NCBI GenBank assembly: GCA_026874595.1
Contig: CM049309.1
Location: forward strand, 94,324,723 to 94,388,722
Direction of reading: 5' to 3'
DNA length: 64,000 nucleotides
Source of the DNA: Sipunculus nudus
Lineage: Eukaryota; Annelida; Sipuncula; Golfingiida; Sipunculidae
Below are positions 9,915-19,247 of the stretch, piece after piece (position 1 is the stretch's first letter; each line of letters begins with the position of its first letter). A program made the translations under genes and the position numbers. The notes beneath the pieces are model-generated. The model searched no databases and had not been told where the DNA came from. It worked only from the letters and a program-made list of their open reading frames with translations.

Positions 9915-11950
9915 TTTTTAGCTCAGCTGGCTATAAGTCATCTGAGCTATAGTCGTGGTCCCTTGTCCGTCGTCCGTCCGGCCATCGGTTAAAAGCACGT
10001 TTTAAAACCGTCGGACCTACAAAACCAAAATTTTGCATACAGTTAGATGTCCGAACATTCTCCTTCCATGCCGAAAACTGGGTCACTATGACTTCGTTCC
10101 TTCGAGATATTAAGGAAAAACCTTATTTTTCCATAAAAAAGCCATTGTTACACTTCAAGGCTGCCTAATATCAAAACCCCTAATCTGTTTTTGATCATAT
10201 TTAGAATTCATATTCTTCCATACATTTTCTATGTACATACCAAATATTAGGTCAGTATTGCGTATTGTATTGAAGTTATGGGCCCAAATATTATGCAATT
10301 AAAAAAAAAATCAGGAAATATATTTACTCACTTAACATGAGAATTGCTGAAGCTGGAGACTTTTTTTTCAGGGATATAACTTAATCAAGAAAATAAATTT
10401 TGTCCAACTTTGGCAACGGCACGTTTTTACCCTGTAAGCACGGTTGATTTAAATTCAAAGCATATATAAATAAGGATTTATTCTTTTGAAATCTGAAATT
10501 TCAAAGGAATTGATTGAAAAAGGTAGCTTTTATTTAAGTTTTCATACACCATGTCAAGTGTTGTTTACATCTAGCCCACCTAGTATTACAGCATTCACTT
10601 GTGTTATGTAACCCACTCCAGGCAGCTTGCCTTAGCTCTGCTTGGCCACTACTAGCAGGCTTCCCTTCTGCTCTGCCTCCCCTCCCCCCCCCCCCCCCCC
10701 CAGATGGTGCATAAACTAGATGAACTAGATGAAAAGTGCACGTTTAACTGTGTCCACAAAGTGGTGTATTGTATAAAATGACAACAATCATGACAGTTTC
10801 TCAGCTGAGATTACATCTAGTGTCCCAAAACCTGGTGTGTTTATTGATCACAAGTGGATGCCCTATAGTAATCACCCTGTCTGTCTGTCTGTTCGTCTGT
10901 CTGTCTGTCTGTCTATCCGTCCATCCACATAAATTTGTTTCCAGATGATAACTCCAGGTTGGATGGACACATGGATTTCAAACTTGACTTAAATATGGCC
11001 CACTACTAAAGCAAGAACTCATATGATTTTTGTGTCATGAGGTCAAAGGTCAAGGTCACAGGACTCAATTAAAAAGATTATGGCTGCATTTTAAGCCAAG
11101 CCTTTCATCCGAAACTTTCCATCTTGCGCATTCAGCTGACTTGCCAGTTTGGTAAGAGCATAAATGAATTTGGGGTCACAAGGTCAAAGGTCAAGGTCAC
11201 AGGGGCCATCTGTTTAAAATTAGTTTCCAGATGATAACCCCAGTTTAGTTTGACATATTGGTTTCAAACTTAACTTATATATGGCTCACCACTAAGGTAA
11301 GAACCGTGTCGATTTTGGAGTCCAACGGTCAAAGGTCAAGTTCACATGACCAATTTCTTTAAGAATTTGTATGCATTTCCAGCCAAACTTTTCGGCACAA
11401 ACCTTTCATCTTCAAGATATTGCTAAACTGCCAATAGGGGAAGATTCTATTCGATTTTGGTGTCATAGGGTCAAAGGTCAAGGTCACAGGGCCCATCCAT
11501 TCACAAATTAGTTTATGGATTATAATTCTGCTTTGGATAGACGGAGGCTTCAAACTTGATTTATTAATGACCCACCCCTTAAGTAAATTCATTTTGATTT
11601 TCAGGGTCCAGAGATCAAAGTTGAAGGTCACAGTAGCCACATCTTTAAAATATTATGGATGCACTGTAAATCAAACTTTTCATCCCGAACTTTCCATCTT
11701 TCACACATGGCATACATGCCCAAAGTGAGGAAATCTGTATATTTCAGGTAACCTGGCCAGGGGTCAACGTCACTTTAAAAAAATTGTTACAATAATCTAA
11801 ATGCCGCAAGTTCATCGATAATAAGTTCTAAGATTTTTTGGTCACAAGGTCATTGGTTAAGGTCACATGACTGTCATCCTGAAAAAACCTTAAGACATCC
11901 TTATAGACAAATTCAGCTGAGCGTCGAGACCCATGGGTCCCTAGTTTTTT
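9915..11950. repeat. Long interspersed repeat, TTTTAGCTCAG head to cccatgggtccctag tail
   Basis: Starts at 9915 with the shared head (ttttagctcagctgg, taagtcatctgagct, gtccgtcgtccgtccgg). Inside are an 18-base C run (10684-10701), a (CTGT)n tract (about 10878-10918) and three tandem units of about 287 bp (10935-11215, 11221-11500, 11509-11740). Each unit carries 'gtttccagatgataa', 'ttcaaacttgact' and AAAGGTCAAGGTCA. It ends with 'cagctgagcgtcgagacccatgggtccctag' before T-rich sequence. The 93-codon minus frame at 11359-11640 is antisense to repeat sequence and not called. Confidence 0.6.
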
Positions 11951-12372
11951 TTATTTATTTATTTTTTTTTTAGATTTTATTGCTCACATAACTGTTAAGT
12001 GGAGATATTAATTGGCGCAAAAAAAAAAAAAAAATTCTGTGGCGCCACCAGGCTTGAGTTTAAGTCAAACCTATCCAAAACTATTTAGACCGATTTTTAG
12101 AGCATTCCATCCAGACTTTCATAATTTATCTCGTTATGTGTGATTTTCACCCATAAAAAAAACCTATTTAAGGGCATGTCTCTCAAAATCCCATATGAAA
12201 TAGGTATCATCTTCTAACGTATGTCCAAGCTCGTGTCTGAAATTTTAGTTATCATGCCGGCTGCGCGTCCGTGCTAAAAACCAAAACATCATCGAACTTC
12301 AGTCTGGGAATACAACAGTTTATCTTTCCTTGCGGCATCTTTCTGTTAGGAACATTCCTGCATAATGGACAC
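11951..12372. other. Spacer with poly-T and poly-A tracts; no gene seen
   Basis: Holds T-rich and 15-base A-rich tracts (to about 12034), a ggcgccacc word near 12041 and unremarkable sequence up to the hAT-like element. Positions 12365-12372 (atggacac) are that element's left target-site copy. Confidence 0.45.
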
Positions 12373-12899
12373 TAGGGCTGTGCCATATCATCGATATATC
12401 GGTATTTCACGATACGGTCAATCGCATATTGCGATACAGTTTTCCGTTATCGATATTTTCTAATATTTTGGTTAAAAGTGCCTATAACTGACTTTTTATG
12501 GTAAAAATTATGTTTCTGTTATACATTTAGGCATCTTAATTGGTAGGGGTTAATAACAGGCTAAAAATGAAAGCCGCTACCGTGTCTTTAGCCAATTATT
12601 AGGAATTGTTCAATTAGGCCTGATATGTATAGATCAAGGGTTCGTCAAAAGAAGTTTGCATATCTGCATGATGACTAATTTGTATACGAGATATATTCAA
12701 AACAGCAAAAAGAAGGAAGTGCTGAACACGTCATAATAATTAATCAATGTATCTGCCAAAACAGTTTTGCGGATACTATTTTTTTTACCGGGATCCGCCG
12801 CCGCGTTCGTTTCCGGAGAACTCCTCTGAGACCACTGGACCAAATTTTCCGAAACTTGACCCCATTATCGAGTCACATGTGAACTGGTAGCTTACCATT

Positions 12900-13480
12900 T
12901 TGGGTTGACCTTTGACCTTTCCTCTCAGCGGTGCGTCCATCTGTGCTTCTGTTTTCACACATTAACTCACATATCTTCGGACTCGTTTGACCAATCGGGC
13001 TTTTTTTTGCACGATTGTAGCTCTTGGATAGCTTTATATTATACAAAAAAACAGGTGGCGCCACCTGCAACCATGTTTGCACAGAGTCCATCTAATCGTC
13101 TATCTTGGTAAAAAATCACTCATATCTCTGCAGTGGTTTGACTTATCCACCTGAAACTTTGCATATGTACATACATGCTGGATAGCTTTCTCGATTTTAT
13201 GACAAGTGGTGCCACCTACATTCAGACATCCGTGTAAATAACTGGTTTGACGTATCAGTCTGAAATCTTTCATGTTTATAGATCTCACATTGCTCCTCAT
13301 CATACGGAAAACTTGTGGCGCCATCTGAAACCATTTTTGCTCAGCGTCCATCTTTCTGTCTGCCCTGGGATAAAATCACTCATGACTGCCTAATATTTTG
13401 CTTGTGCATACATCTTGGATAGCTTTCTCGAATTTATGGCATATGGCGCCACCTACATTTACGCTGCAGACATCCATGCT
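12900..13480. repeat. GGTGGCGCCACC repeat units nested in the hAT-like element
   Basis: About three to four units with gcgccacc-type cores near 13056, 13208, 13316 and 13446. They are separated by 'tttgcacagagtccatct', 'aaaatcactcat' and 'ctgaaa.tttgcat'. The first core is a perfect 16-bp palindrome, CAGGTGGCGCCACCTG (13052-13067). Confidence 0.6.
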
Positions 13481-13846
13481 AATATCTATTATTAGACTAA
13501 TATACTATTATTGTTTAAGAACGGCAGCCTTGCGATGTGGTGCACGGCTGTGATTGTGCACACCATCTTTCCCTATCTGTGGTTAACCACAGTCCAAAAT
13601 TCGCTCATGGACAAGTTATTTGCATATGCAAGGCTTAAATAATTCTTTGATTTTTTTTTTACTACTGTCAACAAGTAAGTACTGAATACATTAGTAAATG
13701 ATATTGCCATGTTTGAAATAAACTTATTTGCATAAACTTTTATTGTGCTATTATATTTAACATGATAAAGAATTAATAATTATATTATAACAAAATGAAG
13801 AATTAATAATGGTTATAATATTAAACATATACTTATTTAATATGTA

Positions 13847-13848
<2 letters not shown>

Positions 13849-13899
<51 letters not shown>
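13849..13899. repeat. (AT)n microsatellite
   Basis: Uninterrupted AT dinucleotides for about 51 bases inside the hAT-like element. Confidence 0.95.
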
Positions 13900-13900
<1 letters not shown>

Positions 13901-14269
13901 CACTTATTTCCTATTAAGTTAATACAATGAAAATATCGCGATATGTATGCGATACGCTACTAAATATCGCAATATATTGCAATACGAAATTTGTCGGCGA
14001 TACCCTGCCCTATTAGACACTAGAGTAGGACTTTCATTTTTTGTAAATTCTCTAATATGTATACCTCTCACGGACAAAAACTCAAGGCCCCGGAGGTCTG
14101 TTATTGGGGGTTCAGTTTAATTTGGTGATGTAAATATAATGTGGTACATCTGTTTTGAAAAAAAATGATAAAATGACAGAAACGAAAGCCTTTCTGATCT
14201 TAATGATCACCTTCACTCATTAACAGCGTTACAATGGCACTTTTAAAATATACATGTCTTGTCTTGTGA

Positions 14270-14900
14270 TCCCTATCTATTGGCATGTTCATTGGAAACA
14301 GGAAATCCGAATGAGTGAGAATCAGATATGTGTGAGTTTTCGTCATGGATGTTCACCACACAAACAATAATTACAGATGGTACCACTAGTCTTGTGTACG
14401 ATATAAAACTATGCGTGGATTCTTTGTAATAACGATCGTAGGTGGCGCCACTAGTTGGTGCACGAGAAATATATCCATGATTCATGGACATGCAAAATAT
14501 CAGGCCAATTCATCAATACACTAGTGAAATAGGTGTGATTTAACCGAGAGAACAAGCACTAGATGCACGGATGGACGCCACACAAAAACATTGCAGATGG
14601 CGCCATCACTGTTTTGGAAAGGATAAGGCTAATCAAGATCTGTGGACATGCAGAATTTCAGACCGATACATTAAAATATTCCTTAGATATATGCATAGAT
14701 AGACACTACGCAAGAACAATTATTGGTGGTACCACTAGTCTTTTTTTCGAGAAAGGTCACCAAGATCTATGGACATGCAACATTACAGCCCCATGTATCA
14801 AAACACACGTGCGTGATTTTCACCCACAGTAGACGCATGGATGGACGCCAAGGAAAGATGAAAGGTCAGCGGTCACATCGTATCGATTTGGTGCCAGCTC
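14270..14900 (-). repeat. Inverted-orientation copies of the GGTGGCGCCACC repeat
   Basis: Read on the minus strand, units with cores near 14441, 14598 and 14724 show the same order as the plus-strand units at 13050-13460: gcgccacct, the 'gcgtccatc' word, 'aaatcac' and 'ctga.at.ttgcatgt'. About 1 kb separates the two oppositely oriented blocks, with the right end of the hAT-like element between them. Confidence 0.6.
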
Positions 14901-14932
14901 CTATATGACCCATTAATGATGCCAGGTGTTAG

Positions 14933-15109
14933 AAAATACGATCAAGTGGATCTAGTGGTTTCCCGGAAACGAAAACTGCGACGGAGGAATCCAGCTTTAA
15001 AAAATTTAGTGTCCGTACCAACAAGCTGCAGGAGCTTCCCTACAGAACTGAACAGCCTGCCCTGATGGGAGGGCGCCACGTGAGCCCCGTGACCGCCCAC
15101 CAGATGATG
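14933..15109 (+). CDS. Candidate internal exon of an unrecognised plus-strand gene
   Basis: An open 59-codon segment bounded by a possible acceptor (gtgttag, AG at 14931-14932) and a good donor (ATGATG|GTAAGA, GT at 15110). It has clearly higher GC and coding-like composition than its surroundings, with peptides such as KLQELPYRTEQPALMGG and RHVSPVTAHQMM. An in-frame stop lies immediately upstream, so it cannot start much further 5' without splicing, and the frame closes after the donor (TAG at about 15128). I do not recognise the protein. No upstream coding exon was found in 1-14.9 kb, which is repeat-filled, so this may be an orphaned or captured exon. A minus-strand frame over the same bases (15006-15224) looks like a shadow. 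Confidence 0.35.
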
Positions 15110-15461
15110 GTAAGAAGCCGCCCCGTTTAGATACAGTGCACGCTCTCACTGTACTAATAAGGTGATCAGGTACATTTTTGCAAAGTTTCCTGGAAGCATG
15201 ACACATGGCAGCCATCATGACCATTATGTCGGGGGTATTTTAAATTTGGGGTTGTCTTTTTTCATATGAATTTCACTTTTTTATATTCATGTATTAACCA
15301 GCTGTACATAACATTTTAGCAATTATCGTCTGCCATCACCGCCCCCCTCCCCCTTGTAGAGCCGATCTATGCCCTCCTAAAGAGTAGATTTATCTTATAT
15401 CATTGAATTATTAACTGAAGCTGGCTGGGAGGGGTGTTGCCTAGTCTTGATCAGGTTGAAG
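15110..15461 (+). other. Possible intron between the two candidate plus-strand exons
   Basis: If the exons at 14933-15109 and 15462-15656 belong together, these 352 bases are the intron (GTAAGA start, AG at 15460-15461). No other feature seen. Confidence 0.25.
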
Positions 15462-15656
15462 AACAACATGAACTTTGATCGTGATTGTGATTCCGCTTGG
15501 CTGGAGCGTCATTATTCTGAACAGGGCAAGTTTGATGCTCACGTTGTGGTTTATGGCATGTTGGACAGCAAGTTTGATGCTCACGTTGTGGTTTATGGCA
15601 TGTTGGACAGCAAGTTTGATGCTCACGTTGTTTATGGCATGTTGGACAGCCTGTAG
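15462..15656 (+). CDS. Candidate terminal exon with in-frame triplicated 14-residue block
   Basis: Open to a TAG at 15654-15656. An acceptor after gttgaag (AG at 15460-15461) would keep phase 0 with the donor at 15109. The peptide starts NNMNFDRDCDSAWLERHYSE, then repeats KFDAHVVVYGMLDS twice and a 13-residue version once. The DNA units are 42, 42 and 39 bp, so all preserve the frame. A more consensus acceptor eight bases earlier (gatcag, AG at 15454-15455) would give only seven codons before a stop, and all three frames are open here. Coding status is therefore doubtful. No family is recognised. Confidence 0.25.
   Translation, partial: NNMNFDRDCDSAWLERHYSEQGKFDAHVVVYGMLDSKFDAHVVVYGMLDSKFDAHVVYGMLDSL
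15526..15648. repeat. Three tandem copies of a 42-bp unit
   Basis: Units at 15526-15567, 15568-15609 and 15610-15648. The first two appear identical and the third lacks 3 bases (gtg). The near identity means recent expansion. Confidence 0.95.
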
Positions 15657-15784
15657 CTTCTCTGATGTCCGATATTCCACACTATTTATAATAGTCGTTT
15701 GTTTACTGGGCGACCCATGTGCGTCTTTCATTTCTTTAAACCAGACCGTCTTGGGCTTTTAACCTCTTCACCATTCATTGGCAT

Positions 15785-15802
15785 CACACACACACACACA
15801 CA
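15785..15802. repeat. (CA)n microsatellite
   Basis: Nine CA dinucleotides. A short tract in otherwise ordinary sequence. Confidence 0.9.
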
Positions 15803-18800
15803 TTTATAATTCTATGATTTTTTCTGTTAATTTTGTTTTGCTGCCAAGGTGGATGATCTATTGAGTGATACTTGTGGCTGTCAATACTATGCTTTTTTGC
15901 GAGTGGGGATTCACGTCAATGACAGACATAGATAGACTTGTTCATTCCTTTCGATTGAAGGTATTCGTGCGGGAAGTACCCTCGGGGCAGTCTTTGTGGC
16001 CTGCTTTGGAAGTCTTAAATCAATTTCTCGCTTGTTCTACGCCTTATATATAACCAAGACGCCAACTGAATTAAAGAAATATGAGTTATATCTACTCATG
16101 TATTTACCTCTCGATGGCAGAGACGGTTTATACGCAGTCGTGTACACCATTTTAATCACTTCAAGACGTTTTTGATCAGTTGGCCAAACAATTTAAATTT
16201 TCTGTTATTTTGCGTTTAATAAATACATATCTTGCCTCATCGGTTTACATGAATTGTACTGCAACAAGTCTTAATTTTAAAAACAGAAACTTAATTTTAC
16301 TCTCAGAGACGCAATTTTCATTCATTCTAGAAATCAGGAAAACAAAAAAGGGAATTTCCTCTTTTTTAAGCAAAGAGAAGGCCAGGGAATGTGATTTGTA
16401 AAATAGAAGAAAAAATGTCAGTTTGTTATATTGGGTCCTATGTCAAGCAATTGTATCCACTGAATGATTTACTAGCTAATGGTTAAAGAAACGTCCTGAA
16501 ATTTTCAATATTCGCATGGGGGGAACCCATATTAACTCTGCGGGTAAGCTCATGTCTCCCACACGGGTCAAGCTATATCTGCGTATCCAAAGGAGGATAG
16601 CCGACTCCTCCAAAATCTGTCTGAATAATGCGCACACAAAAAGAACATTGGGTTTACCAGTTTTACACTTGTTTACCAATTACATAACATTAAAGACACA
16701 AAATCACTCCGCATCCAAAAGTAAAAATCACATACTGCAGCTAATAACACCAAGCGTCCTGAGGACTTCGACGGATATATGGTGTGCTCATAAAAGCCGG
16801 AAACTACTTATGTATACAGATACTTCTCTCAACATGCAATACGGCACGAAGAGGTAACTTGGGTTTTATTGAGAATATCCATCAAAATAATCTTAGTAAT
16901 TAATATGACTAATGGCACCCTAGGGACCCTCATCAGAATGCACACAGAGATAGGTCGATGTACACACGGGATGAACTATTTAATTTCCCTCCTGTTAACA
17001 CCCCTGTGGCAGGCACTGAAAATCCATGTTCCAGCAGAAACAAAAACTCCATGTACCAACAGAAACACGTCACGAACCCTGCGTCAATTACCAGCCCGGG
17101 ATCTCAATAAAATCACACAACGATGCTACAAATAAATAATTAATTTGTAATAGAATTCTCTATGAAGAGCGGCAAAACTACGAACAAAAAGTGATTATGA
17201 TTGAGGCTCATGTTTATATAACAAAGGCAGTGCCTTGGAATAAACTGGCTAATATATGGATAAATACAGAAGGGCCTGGCCGTTGACTCTGAACCAAACT
17301 CCTATTATTTTCTAGTCTTCCTTTAAAGAAACAGTGGATGGTCATAAATCTTCCTTTAGAAATTCCAAGATTTCTATGCAATAAGGGCGAGCAAGTTCAC
17401 AGTCCTTAAGTTTGCTGATTTAGTAAGAAAATATTAATAAATACATAATAATAAAGAAACAAGCACTTATTGTGGTTGTGGTTGTATTAAATAAGGTCAT
17501 ATTGTGGTATAGTACAAATATGATAATATCACTAGCTAAAGCCCTTGCTGTCTTGTTTATATATTTTCTATTGCCACTTTAATAGTTTCTGATTTATGCA
17601 GCTGTCACTTCATAAAACGTTATTATAATTCCAGAAATTTATATAATTACTACTGCGAATGCAAATGGATGGACAAAGACAAGACAAGATGGACTTTAAA
17701 CGTTATAAAACACGCTAAATTAAACGGATATACAAGTGGCAATGTCACATACATCTACTCTCGGATTTCTCCATAAAGATTATACATATATAGGAAAATG
17801 ATCGAATGTTGTCACAATACCTTTCATTTGCGGACACTTCCGTCAACATGGAAATCGGCAAAGCGTGAAGTCACGCGTTTTAATGAAGCAGTACTTTTCG
17901 GTTCAGGTAAGACTGCCACATTTTCCATTTTAGGGAACTTTTATGTAAACTGTTTTTATCCGTGAATAGTGCAGTCTGTTTATATTATCCCGGTTCGGGG
18001 CTTATTTCAGAAAACATAAAATTACATTTTACAGTAACACTATGTTAATTTGCAGCCCTTTCCTTGTACAACTGGCCTTTGGCTAAAAGGTATAGTTCTG
18101 TTTAGTTTTACCCGGTTCATGTACTACTTCACAACCCGCCATCGACCCATATGATGTGTTGTTAGAGTGCGTCATCTGGGCCGGCGACTTACAAGCTGTG
18201 TTTCGTAGAAATCATAATTTATGGCCAATATGTACGATTCTGTGAAAAAAAGCATGCAGACATAATTTTCGTGAGTCATACACTGACTAATACTTTCATT
18301 TTCAGCCGGTAATTCTGTATTTTAAGGCGATCTCATTCATAACAAACGACACCAAACGTTGTTTCTGTCCACTAGAACATAAGGTCAAGTAGTTTGATCT
18401 CTGATCACCATATTTTGGGTATTTCAAAGGAGTTTGACCGTCTTAAATGCCGGGTGCTTAATCTCTGAACACCAGGTTTTATAGGGATTCAAATGGAGAT
18501 GGACTGTCTTACATGCCGTGTGCGAGTTTGTTAATAGTGGGTGAACCACGTGTGTCAATATACGCTGGCAGTGGATTTAGAACGCGTGATAGGGATAATG
18601 TGTTCTGGACAAATGTGATTCTAAGAAAGCAGTTTCCCTACAAATGGAGGAAGCACGCCTGTTTGTGCCGGGTCCTGATTACATCTCTGTAGGCGGAGAC
18701 CCGTGACTGTCGTACGAAAATGACTGTTCTAGTTTATTACTGAACCTGTTTTATCTGTTGCTGTTCCCACCATGCATGTAGAGCATCCAAGTCTAATGAA

Positions 18801-19063
18801 CAAACTGACAATGGTGGCCAGGATGACATTTTAGAATTCCTGGTATATTTTAAGGCACTGTCTATTCTTTGAAAGAAATAAAACGGGTAAATATGGACTT
18901 CTAATGTTTTGAAGTGATGGATGTTTGAAGAATTTTTGAAGTAGCATAGCTTCCGATAACGAGTCACGACAGTGTAATAGTCTTAGGTTCTCAAAACCGG
19001 ATTGTTAAAAGCTATCGTTTAAACATGAACGAAGGACACCCTGATAGTCTAAATATATTATGC
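15803..19063. other. Long stretch without a supported gene
   Basis: Mostly AT-rich unique-looking DNA. Two weak signals stand out. A minus-strand segment near 16500-16620 reads in part like a Cys-loop receptor ligand-binding stretch (LPAELIWVPP), but neither a full domain nor convincing splice sites are seen. A good plus-strand donor, TTCAG|GTAAGA, near 17908 follows sequence open in one frame for about 30 codons. A short minus frame at 18737-18967 looks random. The gene A transcript ends just right of this stretch. Confidence 0.4.
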
Positions 19064-19069
19064 TTTATT
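19064..19069 (-). terminator. Poly(A) signal AATAAA for gene A
   Basis: AATAAA on the minus strand, about 180 bases after the gene A stop codon at 19248-19250. This is the nearest canonical signal and makes a short 3' UTR likely. Confidence 0.55.
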
Positions 19070-19247
19070 GCCTCTGTTTCTTTCACTTATAAATATAATT
19101 TGATATATTCTGCAGGTTCCCTTTGCATGCATCTTTAATAAGACATATATGGCACCTATAATGAAGACTTATATAACTGTTTTTTTTAAACTAATTGATA
19201 AGCCTAATTAAAACAATTATTTTGATATGTTATAAAATATGCATCCA

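Larger units (their letters stand above)
12373..14012. mobile_element. Non-autonomous hAT-like DNA element, 1.64 kb
   Basis: The ends are TAGGGCTGTGCC at 12373 and the inverted TAGGGCAGGG at 14012. Flanking octamers are atggacac (12365-12372) and ttagacac (14013-14020), 6 of 8 matching, as expected for an old hAT 8-bp target duplication. Just inside both ends are cgata/atatcg-rich subterminal stretches (12385-12470 and 13934-14000), a style I know from other animal hAT elements with CAGGGCTGTGC-type termini. No frame of transposase size or dimerisation-domain character is present, so it must have been mobilised in trans. It has been invaded by the GGTGGCGCCACC repeat and by a long (AT)n. Confidence 0.6.
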
